Shown: positions 52,160 to 62,932, numbered from the stretch's first letter. The stretch: 64,000 bases of DNA from Nostoc sp. ATCC 53789 (GCF_009873495.1 NZ_CP046703.1:2914001-2978000); one strand, 5' to 3'. Made by a program: numbers and translations. Notes: generated by a model from the sequence alone, not told the origin.

Positions 52160-53593
52160 TTAATGTTCTCTTAAAAGTTTCATCCATAAAAAACGAAACC
52201 CACCAAACGCACGAATACCTAAATAAATCACAAATAAACCATAGGTACAAGTTGCAATAAGTAAAGTGAATACAAAGTCTAAGTTAATTTTTTGCAATAA
52301 TATAAATATGGGTAACATTAAAACACTTATTATCAATGGTCGGCGCATAATTCGCCATAAGTTTAATGAAAATAAGCGAGTATAGGTGAAATAAATATAC
52401 TGGCTAAAACCCAGAATAGTCATTAACAATACCATTAAAGCTGCACCTAGTAACTGATATCGGGAAACTAATACCACACCTCCCAAGCTTCCGAATATAG
52501 TAGTAATGACCACTTCACGTAGGTTAACTATCTCAAAACCATTGGCTACCAGTAGATATGAAAGTGAGCGGATGAAGGGCAAAAAAACCAGTGATATAGC
52601 ACTTAGGCGAAGGGCTAGATTTGCTTGAGCAAAGCTAGAATCATAGACAAAAATTAGTAAATCTTTGCTAAAAAATAACAATCCCAAAAATAAGGGCAAT
52701 GCCATAATTAGTAGGATTTGAATAATAGTTTCTGCTGTCTGCTTCTGTTTTCCCCTTCCTTGGTCTACTGCCTTTGAAAATCTTGGAAACATTGCTAAAA
52801 TCATACTGTTAGCAATAATCGAAAAGGGTTGTAGTAATTGTGCTATTCCACCAAATAGACCTACTAAAAACTCATTTCCTAACAATGAAAGAATCAAAAT
52901 TTGAATTCGTCCAGTGACTACAGCTATTGCTTCAATAGCAAAAAATGTACGCGCACTTTTGATTGTATTAATTACAAAGTTTCCATCAATCTGCCATTGG
53001 ATTTTAACTAATCGTCTAATAAAAATCCATTCAATTATTAGAATTAGTGTTTCTGACAAAAATAGGATCGCTCCCAAATATCCAATTCCGTATTTTAGTT
53101 GCATCGCCCAAATCATTATTATTAGGCGTATTACATACACTGGAACTGTAGCTATGGCAATAAGATGCATCTTCTCTTGAGCTTGAAAAACTGCCTCCGT
53201 TATGTTGGAAAGTGCAAAGGGAATGATCGTTAAACCCATTATGTAGCAAAGAGTAGAGGTTGTGGAACTATAGGGAAGTAAAAAGACTACAATCACTAAT
53301 GCCCCATAACTGAAGAAACTAAATATTAACTGCAACCAGGTACCACTCATTAAGTAAACTGGTGTTTTTTCTGGCTCACGTGCTAGTTCTCTAGTGAACA
53401 ATGTCTTTAGCCCTTGTGAAGCAATGCCCACAAAGATAAAATAGTAGCTATAGGCTAGTAGATACTGCCCTAAAGCCTCAGCTCCTAAAGTTCGAGCAAT
53501 AGCAGCGGTTAATACAAAGGCCGTAATGCTTTGTGCTAACCGATTGACTATCATTGATAAGGAATTACTTATAAATTTGTACTTTTCTGCCAT
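52160..53593 (-). CDS. Wzx-type polysaccharide flippase
   Basis: A 477-residue protein with about 12-14 membrane helices of the polysaccharide transporter (PST)/MOP superfamily; the N-terminus contains IVNRLAQSITAFVLTAAIAR and LGAEALGQYLLAYSYYFIFV. It flips the completed lipid-linked repeat unit across the membrane for polymerisation. Fits between the transferase at 54059 and the glycosyltransferase at 50996. Confidence 0.92.
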   Translation of the reverse strand: MAEKYKFISNSLSMIVNRLAQSITAFVLTAAIARTLGAEALGQYLLAYSYYFIFVGIASQGLKTLFTRELAREPEKTPVYLMSGTWLQLIFSFFSYGALVIVVFLLPYSSTTSTLCYIMGLTIIPFALSNITEAVFQAQEKMHLIAIATVPVYVIRLIIMIWAMQLKYGIGYLGAILFLSETLILIIEWIFIRRLVKIQWQIDGNFVINTIKSARTFFAIEAIAVVTGRIQILILSLLGNEFLVGLFGGIAQLLQPFSIIANSMILAMFPRFSKAVDQGRGKQKQTAETIIQILLIMALPLFLGLLFFSKDLLIFVYDSSFAQANLALRLSAISLVFLPFIRSLSYLLVANGFEIVNLREVVITTIFGSLGGVVLVSRYQLLGAALMVLLMTILGFSQYIYFTYTRLFSLNLWRIMRRPLIISVLMLPIFILLQKINLDFVFTLLIATCTYGLFVIYLGIRAFGGFRFLWMKLLREH

Positions 53594-54058
53594 TCTTAAA
53601 ATTATTAATTCAGCTTAATTCGTTTTAAATCACTAAATACCCATGTATTTCATAAACTGATCTTTTTGGATATGGATGGATGTATCTTCAGAAGTTTTTA
53701 TACTTGATTCCATGCATAAATCATTTGTACTTTCGGACTATTACAAAACTAGAAAAAGCTCACTTTAATCCGCAAGAAATTACACTGCAAGTTGCAATAA
53801 TCATATCAACACGTAACTATTATAGTTCTTACTGTCTTTTCTAATTTTGTTTTTTTGTTTGACCTTAGCTCAACCTTATCCAAAATTAGTAACCAGGTTT
53901 TCTTGATCCGACAAAAAACCTAGTTTGGTAGCAAAAACTTTTTCCATGTTAATGCTTATCATTGAATTTTATTAAAATAAAACTGCCGGATCACTAAGGT
54001 TTTACGATGAATATTGATGCCTTCAAGAAAAATTGAGAAAGTCGATCAAATTTAAAGC
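53594..54058. other. 465-bp spacer in the EPS locus
   Basis: I see no gene. A loose complementary pair near 53890-53930 (aaccaggttttcttg facing aaaacctagtttgg) could form a weak hairpin downstream of the sugar transferase gene. Confidence 0.45.
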
Positions 54059-55501
54059 TTAGTAGGCACCTTCTTTTTTCAAAACCACCATAACTGTTTT
54101 GAGCAAAATTTCAAAGTCCAACCCAAGAGACCAATTTTCAATGTAGTTCAGATCAAGATTTATCACTTGTTCAAAATCTACAATGTCTGAACGACCTGAG
54201 ACTTGCCAAAGACCTGTAATACCAGGTAAAACTTCATGTCTAATAAAATGATGTTCAGAAAACTTGTCTACATCTCTAGTAGGTAACGGACGGGGGCCTA
54301 CTATACTCATTTCTCCAAAGATAACGTTAAAAAGTTGAGGTAATTCGTCTAAACTATAACGCCGAAGAAATTTTCCAACGCGAGTAATACGAGGGTCATC
54401 TTTTATTTTAAAGATAATCCCATCTTTCGTTTCATTTAAAGCTTCTAATTCTTTCTGTAATTTTTCTGCATCAGACCTCATAGTTCTGAATTTCCATACT
54501 TTGAATTGTTGCCCATGTAGACCTATACGGGTTTGCCTGTAAAATACTGTTCCAGGAGAGTCCAGTTTTATAGCTATAGCTATAGCTATATAAATCGGAA
54601 ATGATAACATTACAAATAAAGTTGCAAAACAGAAATCACAAGTACGTTTTATCCAAAAATCCTTACCTGTAATTATCGGACAATCCAAACTCAGACAAGG
54701 CATTCCACCTATTTTATTAAATTCTATGTTTTTATAAATTGGTTTTAATTCCATCGGTAAAATATGTACTTGAATACCAGATGCTTGAAATAACCAGCAT
54801 AAAAACATTCTATTTTTTAGAGCATCCCAAGATATAAAAACCTCTGTTACACCTAATTCATTGAGTTGATTCAATGTTTTTTGACGCTGATATCTGTCTA
54901 ATGAATTAGCATGAGCAGTTCCAGATACAATATAGTGCTTTTCTTTTTTAATAAAGCTAGCAATCTGCTCATGGTCTTGAGGATCACAAATAATGAAGAC
55001 AGAAGAACGAACTATTTTTTTCTGCTTACGGAGATATTCTAAAGTAATATTTACACCATATCTTCCAGTACAAATAAATAATATACTTAGAAGCCAAGAT
55101 AACAATATTAATTTTGGGCGTGTAATATCAACAACCGGTTGATACAAAAAACAAGCAAATATTATTAGTCCATGAGCAAAACTTAGCGATTTAATAATGT
55201 TCAAGTAGTCATAGCGTTTTTGACCTTCCCTATAAATACCTTCTATAGCTAGCGATCCTATTTGAATACCAATAGTTATTAAAATCGGTAAGTAATGACT
55301 AGGTAGATCCCAAGAAAAATTACCATAAAAAGATTTGTATCCAGCAAAAATCCAAGCTAAGGATAAAAGGGTATAGTCTACCAGAAACAATGTTATTAAT
55401 CTCAACCACCATGAACCTTTGCGTACCCTTACAGATGCAGATGCACGTAAATCCAAAGGTACTTCACTGAATTTATTTGTTGTAATGCTTTGATTACTCA
55501 T
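54059..55501 (-). CDS. Initiating sugar transferase (polyprenyl-phosphate glycosylphosphotransferase, WcaJ/WbaP type)
   Basis: A 480-residue protein, start at ATG 55501 (a GTG 12 bases upstream is possible). Four to five N-terminal helices and a Rossmann-like middle are followed by one long helix (about 295-320) and the catalytic domain with RTRIGLHGQQFKVWKFRTM-like sequence (observed TRIGLHGQQFKVWKFRTMRS), RRYSLDELPQLFNVI and SIVGPRPLPTRD. It transfers the first sugar phosphate to undecaprenyl phosphate, starting each repeat unit. Probably the first gene of the minus-strand EPS run. Confidence 0.94.
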   Translation of the reverse strand: MSNQSITTNKFSEVPLDLRASASVRVRKGSWWLRLITLFLVDYTLLSLAWIFAGYKSFYGNFSWDLPSHYLPILITIGIQIGSLAIEGIYREGQKRYDYLNIIKSLSFAHGLIIFACFLYQPVVDITRPKLILLSWLLSILFICTGRYGVNITLEYLRKQKKIVRSSVFIICDPQDHEQIASFIKKEKHYIVSGTAHANSLDRYQRQKTLNQLNELGVTEVFISWDALKNRMFLCWLFQASGIQVHILPMELKPIYKNIEFNKIGGMPCLSLDCPIITGKDFWIKRTCDFCFATLFVMLSFPIYIAIAIAIKLDSPGTVFYRQTRIGLHGQQFKVWKFRTMRSDAEKLQKELEALNETKDGIIFKIKDDPRITRVGKFLRRYSLDELPQLFNVIFGEMSIVGPRPLPTRDVDKFSEHHFIRHEVLPGITGLWQVSGRSDIVDFEQVINLDLNYIENWSLGLDFEILLKTVMVVLKKEGAY

Positions 55502-55513
55502 ACTGAGGAACAC

Positions 55514-57059
55514 TTGGTATATGTAAAATTTGATGAAATTTGCTCAAAACTTAATATTAAGACAAGTGAGATATCCCACCTTTTTATTTCAAAGAAACCT
55601 GTTCTTTGTAGCCTAAATATTATTAACTATTTTGTTCGGAGTAACTTTAATTTCTCTATCAAAAGCATATTCCAGGATCGGTTTGAGGAAATTTACTACC
55701 CAGATATTTAGCTTTTGTTGCAGGTCAAGATTCAGTTTAGTCTGGATATTTTGAGCTTTGAGTGTAAGAAAATGATTTTTTGGTAAGTTAACTTCTTGTA
55801 ATTTAATAAAATTCCTGACATGACATTAATAATTAAATAGGTCAGGTAAAAATATTAGGATTTTGAAAGGGCGTAACAGTTGAACTGAGTTATTACAGTT
55901 CCATTGCAGAGTTTTACTTCTATGAGACAATTATGTTCCTTCGGGAACTACTGTAGCATATCTAGCTAAATGAATTTAGCTTTGCTTAGAAGTTCTCTGT
56001 TTTTTACGCATAATTACTTAATTAACAATACTTACATACATAACATATAACTAAACGCATCAAAAGTTTGGATATTGTTACAAAACTTTACAAAAATTAT
56101 TTCTTGCTTGAACTTGTGTCAAGTCTCATGGTTATCTTTAGAGAATTTTGTAACAGATTAACGGCAATAAATTCTAATAAATGAACAAAATCTATCTGTG
56201 AGTCTTGTTATATCTGCATTTATAGATAGTTTCACCTTCTAAGCCTTTTTTCCTACATTATCTTTATTGCCAATGATATGTTTTTATGGAGACCTGATTT
56301 GAGGATGGTAGCATCAAGTAAAAAATATTACGCCACTTTGTATGAAGGAAATCGCTAAAATAGCTTAAAACATGTACTTTTAATCTCCTTATGTTCTTAC
56401 ATTTCAACTCGGATTGCTATAGTCCTGAGTCGCCAGTTCCTCTCTGATGTGTTTTTAGTATATGCAGCTAATGACCCCTACTTAATTATTTAAACAAATC
56501 ATAATCATGACTTCACACTATTTTTACATATAAAGAAACACAATGAAGATTCGGTAATAATTATTTTTCACTCTAACAAATTCCTATAAAAAAAGATAAA
56601 GTTTTATCAGTATTAATTTCCGTAAATTTATATCTTGTAAAGCAAAAAAGTTTAATTTGTTAACTAAAATGAAAGGTGTAAAAAGTGCCGATCTATTGCT
56701 ATACCTAAAAAAACGAATAATGATATTTTTACTTTAATTGGTATTTAAAAGTTACCGCTTTAAATTAAATGTTTGTTAAAAATGGCGATCGTTATGTTAA
56801 GTACAAATCGATTATCTACAGATTTAAATACAAATTATATTTGAAAATTTATATGATTTGCCTGTGTACGAAAGCCTAGAAACTTTTGGCCCAGCGTCTC
56901 ACCTTCAAAGCGAAGCTAGGTTGTGTTTATGCAATTTCGGACTTCTATGCTGAAATACTTAATGTATAGCCTCGTATAAGATTTGATATAAACGCATATA
57001 CAATAAAGAATAAATAAATTAAAACAATGGCATCTCCTTATGGAGTTGGTACATAGAAA
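55514..57059. other. 1.5-kb gene-free region between the EPS locus and the NRPS gene
   Basis: A long AT-rich spacer. The only translated frame of note (55490-55711, plus) looks spurious. A small stable hairpin (gttccttcgggaac) occurs at 55933-55946, and a GC-richer patch (ggcccagcgtctcaccttc) lies near 56889. Promoters for the sugar transferase gene (minus) and the NRPS gene (plus) are expected at the two ends; no regulator box was identified. Decayed genes or an unannotated small RNA cannot be excluded. Confidence 0.5.
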
Positions 57060-59816
57060 ATGCAGATAAATAGCCAAATTTCAGAATATAAGCAAAATAT
57101 TCCCTTAAACACCTTAACTAATATCCTCGATACTCAAGTTATACAGGAATGGAATGATACTGAAGTAGATCATCATCAGGATTTGTGCATCCATCAAATG
57201 TTTGAGATGCAAGTTGAGCGATCGCCCCAGTCCATTGCTGTAATGTTTGAAAATACACAACTTACTTATTGGCAGCTAAATCAGCAGGCTAATCAACTAG
57301 CACATCACCTACGTGCTTTAGGCGTTGGTCCTGAAGTACTTGTGGGCATTTGCCTAGAGCGCTCCTTGGAGATGATAGTAGGACTACTGGGAATTCTCAA
57401 AGCTGGAGGTGCTTACGTACCTTTAGATCCGGCATATCCCTCAGAGCGTTTAGCCTTCATATTGAAAGATACTCAGACACCAGTATTGTTAACCCAAGAA
57501 AAATTGCTCAAGAACTTGCCACCGCATGAAGCACAGGTGGTTTGTCTCGATTCAAATTGGCAAGGAAATATTCAAAACAGTCAAGAAAATCCTGTAAATA
57601 AAACGACAGATGATAATCTTATCTACGTAATTTACACATCTGGTTCTACAGGACAGCCCAAAGGTGTTATGATCCCTCACCGTGGTATCCGCAACCAACT
57701 CTACTGGCGGCAAACAACCTTTAGATTAACTCAGGCAGATAAGGTTTTATTGACTATTTCTTTTAGCTTCGATCCCTCAGTGTGGCAGATATTCTGGCCA
57801 TTGTGCTTTGGAGGGCAATTGATCGTGGCTCGCCCTGGTGGACATCAAGACACTGCATACCTTGTGAAGGTCATTACTGAGCAGCAAATCACTGTCTTGG
57901 CCTTAGTACCTTCTATACTGCGTGTCTTACTAGAAGAAAAGGGAATTGAGAATTGCTCATTTCTGAGGCATATTACCTGTGGTGGTGAAGCTTTGCCTGG
58001 CGAACTAATAGAACGCTTTTTTGCCAAACTGGATTTGGACAATGTTCTCCACAATTGCTATGGCCCGACAGAAGCCTCTATTGATACCACTTTCTGGACT
58101 TGTCAGCGCGGCACTAATTCTACCATTGCTCCCATAGGTCGCCCCGTGGCCAATGCAGAGATTCACATCCTTGATGAAAATTTGCAGCCTGTGCCTGTTG
58201 GTGAATCAGGTGAACTGCACATTGGTGGTATTGGTTTGGCGCGAGGCTATCTTAACCGTCCAGAATTGACCATAGATAAGTTTATTTTCAATCCTTTTAG
58301 CTCTGAACCTGGGTCACGTCTTTACAAAACTGGGGACTTGGCACGTTACTTAAGCGATGGGAATATCGAGTTTATTGGTCGCATTGACTACCAAGTCAAG
58401 ATTCGTGGCTTCCGAATTGAATTGGGAGAAATTGAAGCCATATTAGACCAACATCCTGCACTGACACAGACTCTCGTCATTGCTAGAGAGGATATTAATG
58501 GTGACAAACAACTTGTGGCTTATGTTGTTGCCAATGCAGAGCAAATTCCTAGTCGAGTTGAATTACGTCGTTTTTTGCAAAGTCAGCTACCTGAATATAT
58601 GGTGCCTGCTTACTTTGTATTTTTGGACACCTTACCATTAAACCCTAATGGTAAAATAGACCGCCATGCTTTACCTGCACCCGATTTATCAAGACAAGAA
58701 TCGGAAGTTACCTTTATTGCTCCTCGTAATGAAGTGGAGCGCAAGATAACACAGATTTGGGAACAGATTTTAGGTGTCCAACCCATTGGCGTAAAGGATA
58801 ACTTCTTTGAGATAGGAGGAAACTCCATCTTGGCAGTAAAACTATTTTGGCAAATTGAGAAGATATTTAGTAAAAATCTTCCTCTTGCTATTCTCTTTCA
58901 GTCTGGGACTGTAGAGGCTCTAGCCAAAATAATCTGTCAAGAAGAAGATTTAGCAATAAACTTGGCTTCAGTAAATACCTTAGACAAATCAAAATCTAGC
59001 TGGTCATCCCTGGTAGAAATTCAACCCTATGGTTCCAAGCCACCTTTTTTCTGTATTCACGGACTCGGTGGAGAAGTCTTGTGTTTCCGTGAATTAGTAT
59101 TGCATTTGGGGTTAGACCAACCATTCTATGGACTACAGCCACAAGGACTAGATGGAAAACAGCCCTTGTATACGCGGATAGAAGACATGGCAACTCATTA
59201 CATTCAAGAAATCCAGACCATTCAACCCAATGGGCCTTATTTTCTGGGAGGTTATTCTTTTGGGGGTGTAGTTGCTTTTGAGATGGCTAGGCAACTCCAG
59301 GAGCAAGGTCAACAAGTTGGTATTTTAGTTATGCTTGATAGTTGCCGTCCAGGTTATAGTTGGCGGGCACCATTTATGAAGCGAGTTTTTTTGCATTTAA
59401 ATAATATAGCTCAACAAGGACCTGTCTACTTTTGGCAAAGACTTGTGAAATGGATTTATTGGAGTACGCAGCGTCTCGAAAAGACATATCAGCGTTACTT
59501 GCAAGGGATAATTGATTTCCCTGCAAATGACAACCACTTAAAGATTATGGATGCTAACACTCAAGCCATCAGTGAATATATCTTTTCACCTTACCTTGGT
59601 CGAGCTGTTCTCTTGCGAACAGACGATCAGAGTCGGGACGATACTATAGGGACACAATACGATCCTCAATTCGGCTGGGGCGACCTAGTTGCTGGAGGAT
59701 TAGATATCCATTACATTTCTGGATCTCACCATAACCTATTTAATGAACCGCATGTACAGGTGTTAGCCGAAACATTGAGAAATTGCTTAATCCAAGCGCA
59801 GTCTCCAAATAATTAA
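57060..59816 (+). CDS. Mono-modular NRPS: adenylation, carrier and thioesterase domains
   Basis: A 918-residue A-PCP-TE enzyme without a condensation domain. The adenylation core has A3 YTSGSTGQPKG (about 192-202), A4 FDPS (about 236-239), A5 YGPTE (334-338), A7 YKTGDLARYL and A10 NPNGKIDRHAL. The carrier serine is in FFEIGGNSILA (Ser589) and the thioesterase nucleophile in GYSFGG (Ser733). By hand alignment with GrsA the ten specificity residues read D-P-W-A-I-C-C-I-D-K; I know no substrate for this code. Such enzymes activate one acid and release it, or join two copies, through the TE. No phosphopantetheinyl transferase or tailoring genes are adjacent. Confidence 0.92.
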   Translation: MQINSQISEYKQNIPLNTLTNILDTQVIQEWNDTEVDHHQDLCIHQMFEMQVERSPQSIAVMFENTQLTYWQLNQQANQLAHHLRALGVGPEVLVGICLERSLEMIVGLLGILKAGGAYVPLDPAYPSERLAFILKDTQTPVLLTQEKLLKNLPPHEAQVVCLDSNWQGNIQNSQENPVNKTTDDNLIYVIYTSGSTGQPKGVMIPHRGIRNQLYWRQTTFRLTQADKVLLTISFSFDPSVWQIFWPLCFGGQLIVARPGGHQDTAYLVKVITEQQITVLALVPSILRVLLEEKGIENCSFLRHITCGGEALPGELIERFFAKLDLDNVLHNCYGPTEASIDTTFWTCQRGTNSTIAPIGRPVANAEIHILDENLQPVPVGESGELHIGGIGLARGYLNRPELTIDKFIFNPFSSEPGSRLYKTGDLARYLSDGNIEFIGRIDYQVKIRGFRIELGEIEAILDQHPALTQTLVIAREDINGDKQLVAYVVANAEQIPSRVELRRFLQSQLPEYMVPAYFVFLDTLPLNPNGKIDRHALPAPDLSRQESEVTFIAPRNEVERKITQIWEQILGVQPIGVKDNFFEIGGNSILAVKLFWQIEKIFSKNLPLAILFQSGTVEALAKIICQEEDLAINLASVNTLDKSKSSWSSLVEIQPYGSKPPFFCIHGLGGEVLCFRELVLHLGLDQPFYGLQPQGLDGKQPLYTRIEDMATHYIQEIQTIQPNGPYFLGGYSFGGVVAFEMARQLQEQGQQVGILVMLDSCRPGYSWRAPFMKRVFLHLNNIAQQGPVYFWQRLVKWIYWSTQRLEKTYQRYLQGIIDFPANDNHLKIMDANTQAISEYIFSPYLGRAVLLRTDDQSRDDTIGTQYDPQFGWGDLVAGGLDIHYISGSHHNLFNEPHVQVLAETLRNCLIQAQSPNN

Positions 59817-60326
59817 TTTGACAACCTACTACCTTTGCAAGAGAAGTCTAGTAATTTTGGATTTTGAATCGGGATCAAATAAAGCATTATAAAATCAAAG
59901 AAACAAGTGCCAAAATCGGCTTAACTCTTCGACTTATAGAGCAAATTTCACGTTTGTGAGATACAAAAATACTCCACTGCTGCGATCGCTCACCTTCACA
60001 CCACTTGCTTCTTGGCAATTGAGAACCGCTATATCTAGATTTTGGGAGTCTCAACTCAGTAATGCTGGGTAATTTTGTCGTTTTTTAGTCTAAACACAAA
60101 TTGGGAGAATAACGGAAAAATTGCTTGTTAGTGGTAACTAGGATGAGATAATTATTCTGTGGAACGGGAATACTGGTCGCAGTCCAATAACCAAAAGACC
60201 TGACCAATTTAATATGCGATGAATCTTGCTAGTGCCACTGATTGAACAGAGGTATTTATTGTGGCACTGTAGGCTTGGATGACTGTCGTTTTTTATTTAT
60301 GTTGGTAAACAATCCACAATCTACTG
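59817..60326. other. 510-bp spacer after the NRPS gene
   Basis: I see no gene, repeat family or clear terminator; one HIP1-like gcgatcgct occurs near 59983. Confidence 0.5.
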
Positions 60327-61508
60327 ATGCTATATAGACGGTTTGGACGCACAGAATTACAGATGCCAGTGTTTTCCTGCGGTGGCATGAGATATCAGTT
60401 TAAGTGGCAGGATGTCCCCAATAATGAAATTCCTGCTGATAACCAGGCAAATCTGGAAGCGACGATTAGAAGGGCGGTGGAGGTTGGGATTAATCATATT
60501 GAAACTGCTCGTGGTTATGGCACTTCCGAAATGCAATTGGGAAGAGTTCTACCCCAGCTTCCCCGTGAAAAGTTGATTGTTCAAACCAAAATCAGTCCCA
60601 AGGAAGATGCGAAAGAATTCCGCGAGACATTTGAACAATCCTTGAAAAATCTTCAGCTAGATTATGTCGATCTACTGGGATTGCACGGTATCAACCATAC
60701 TGAGTCATTAGACTATAGCATCCGTCCCGGTGGTTGCTTGGAAGTAGCACAGCAGTTGCAAGCAGAAGGAAAAGTTAGATTTATTGGTTTTTCCACACAC
60801 GGATCAACAGATATAATTGTGCAGACAATTAATACCAATCTATTTGATTACGTGAACCTGCACTGGTACTACATTAATCAATGGAATTGGGCGGCAATTG
60901 AAGCAGCTAAACGCCACGATATGGGGGTGTTTATCATTAGTCCATCTAATAAAGGAGGTTTGTTGTATGAACCTCCACAAAAATTAGTGAATCTTTGCGC
61001 TCCTTTGAGTCCAATGGTGTTTAATGATTTGTTTTGTTTGAGTCATCAAGAGGTGCATACTCTGAGTGTGGGAGCAGCAAAACCACAAGATTTTGATGAA
61101 CACCTGAAGACTTTAGAATTAGTAGATCGGGCATCAGAAATTTTGCCGCCCATCTTAGCAAGGTTGGAAGAAGAAGCGATCGCTACTTTGGGAGAAGATT
61201 GGGTAAAATCCTGGGAAACAAATCTACCAACTTACGAGCAAACCCCTGGTGAGGTCAACATTCGGGTGATTTTGTGGCTGCGGAATTTAGCGATCGCCTA
61301 CGACCTGGTAGATTATGGCAAAATGCGCTACAACCTACTTGGTGAGGGCGGTCACTGGTTTCCTGGTAATAAAGCGGATCGGCTAGAGGAATTAAACTTG
61401 CAGCAATGTCTTGCCCGCAATCCTCATGCCGATAAAATCCCCCAATTTCTGGAGCAAGCGCATCAGATGTTGGCGGGTGAAGCGGTCAAACGTCTATCTA
61501 AGACTTGA
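60327..61508 (+). CDS. Aldo/keto reductase of the COG1453 type
   Basis: A 393-residue oxidoreductase: an aldo/keto reductase barrel (MLYRRFGRTELQMPVFSCGG, HIETARGYGTSEMQLG, IVQTKISPKED, VDLLGLHGIN, VRFIGFSTHG) followed by an ~110-residue C-terminal extension (from about 285). In this group the extension often holds a ferredoxin-like iron-sulfur site, but I see no CxxCxxC here. The canonical Asp-Tyr-Lys-His residues are present in the first half. Substrate unknown. It runs toward the CNNM-type gene, with a palindromic repeat between the two stops. Confidence 0.88.
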   Translation: MLYRRFGRTELQMPVFSCGGMRYQFKWQDVPNNEIPADNQANLEATIRRAVEVGINHIETARGYGTSEMQLGRVLPQLPREKLIVQTKISPKEDAKEFRETFEQSLKNLQLDYVDLLGLHGINHTESLDYSIRPGGCLEVAQQLQAEGKVRFIGFSTHGSTDIIVQTINTNLFDYVNLHWYYINQWNWAAIEAAKRHDMGVFIISPSNKGGLLYEPPQKLVNLCAPLSPMVFNDLFCLSHQEVHTLSVGAAKPQDFDEHLKTLELVDRASEILPPILARLEEEAIATLGEDWVKSWETNLPTYEQTPGEVNIRVILWLRNLAIAYDLVDYGKMRYNLLGEGGHWFPGNKADRLEELNLQQCLARNPHADKIPQFLEQAHQMLAGEAVKRLSKT

Positions 61509-61564
61509 CGAATAGGGAATTAGGAATTGGAAATTGGGCGAGAAATAACTCCTAACTCCTGTAC

Positions 61565-61584
61565 AGACGCGATTAATCGCGTCT
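61565..61584. repeat. Perfect 20-bp palindrome, second copy
   Basis: Reads agacgcgattaatcgcgtct, flanked by actcctgtac on the left and cctaactcctcaac on the right: the inverse orientation of the copy at 33827. It lies between two convergent genes, where it may work as a bidirectional terminator. Confidence 0.85.
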
Positions 61585-61603
61585 CCTAACTCCTCAACGA
61601 TCG

Positions 61604-62932
61604 CTAGTCAGATTTTTTCGTATCTGCTGATTTAGTTGCCTTCGGTACCACTAGCACTTTGTCAACGCGGTTCCCATCCATATCCATCACTTCAATTCGC
61701 ATACTTTGCCATTCAAAATGATCTGCGGCGGCAGGAATACGACCTAAATGGGTGATGACAAAACCGCCCAAGGTTTGATAACTGCCGCGTTCCTCGGATT
61801 CCCACTCTTCCATACCAAAAAGTTCTAAAAACTCCTCTACAGGTAACATCCCATCCAAAAGCCAGGAACCATCTTCGCGTTGCACAGCTTGGGGTTGATC
61901 CTGTCCATCTGTTGAAGGAACATCACCTACGATTTCGCTCATGATGTCGTTGAGAGTAACTAATCCTTGTATTACGCCGTATTCATCCACTACTAGTGCC
62001 ATGTGAGTAATGGTTTGCTTGAACAATTCCAAAACTTTTAATCCACGGGTACTTTCTGGCACGAATACGGGCTGTCGCAAGCCCACTGTTAAGTCTAGCG
62101 CTTCTCCTCGGAAACTCCTGGCTAATAAGTCGGTGACAGGTATTACACCCAGCACGTTGTCAAGTCCCGCCTGACAAACTGGATAGCGAGAATAGGCACT
62201 ATCAACCATTTTTTGGCGATTTTCTTCGGCAGTGTCTTCTAAATCTAACCAGACGATATCGGGACGGGGTGTCATTAAGTAGCTGACGGGGCGATCGCCT
62301 AAACGAAAGACTCGCTCTACCATATCCTGTTCGGCTTCCTCAAAGGTTCCCGCCTCAGTGCCTTGCTCAATTAAGATTTTTATTTCTTCTTCGGTGACTT
62401 GCGGCTCAGTAGAAGCTGTAATTCCCAGCACTCGTAAGATCAAATCTGTAGAAGCACTTAAGAGATATACCATTGGCGAAGCGATCGCTGATAAGGCACG
62501 CATTGGAATAGCTACAGTCGAGGCAATTCTTTCTGGGTTGTTTAATGCCAGACGCTTTGGTACTAATTCGCCAACAATGAGTGACAAATAGGTAATGATC
62601 AAAACCACTACTCCAAAAGATATCGGTTCACTATAAGGTGCTAAAAAGGGTACAAGTTTTACATAGACTGCCAGTCGGTTGGCAATTGTTGCTCCTCCAA
62701 AAGCACCAGTTAGGATACCGATCAGGGAAATACCCACTTGAACAGTTGACAGGAAATGATTTGGAGACTCCGCTAATTTCAATGCTGCCATTGCCTTGGC
62801 ATCTCCTTGATTGGCAAGCTGCTGTAGCCTGACTTTCCGGGCTGAGACAATCGCCATCTCAGACATAGAAAACACGCCGTTGGCAATAATTAGCACCAAA
62901 ATGATTAAAATTTCAAAAGTGATGGAGGACAT
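61604..62932 (-). CDS. CNNM/CorC-type (hemolysin C family) membrane protein
   Basis: A 442-residue protein: a DUF21 membrane domain with about four helices (1-190), a pair of CBS domains (about 210-335, for example VSYLMTPRPDIVWLDL and MALVVDEYGVIQGLVTLND) and a C-terminal CorC/HlyC domain. Bacterial members move magnesium or cobalt, or modulate such transport. The name hemolysin is historical. Start ATG 62932 fits the family. No partner gene adjacent. Confidence 0.93.
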   Translation of the reverse strand: MSSITFEILIILVLIIANGVFSMSEMAIVSARKVRLQQLANQGDAKAMAALKLAESPNHFLSTVQVGISLIGILTGAFGGATIANRLAVYVKLVPFLAPYSEPISFGVVVLIITYLSLIVGELVPKRLALNNPERIASTVAIPMRALSAIASPMVYLLSASTDLILRVLGITASTEPQVTEEEIKILIEQGTEAGTFEEAEQDMVERVFRLGDRPVSYLMTPRPDIVWLDLEDTAEENRQKMVDSAYSRYPVCQAGLDNVLGVIPVTDLLARSFRGEALDLTVGLRQPVFVPESTRGLKVLELFKQTITHMALVVDEYGVIQGLVTLNDIMSEIVGDVPSTDGQDQPQAVQREDGSWLLDGMLPVEEFLELFGMEEWESEERGSYQTLGGFVITHLGRIPAAADHFEWQSMRIEVMDMDGNRVDKVLVVPKATKSADTKKSD

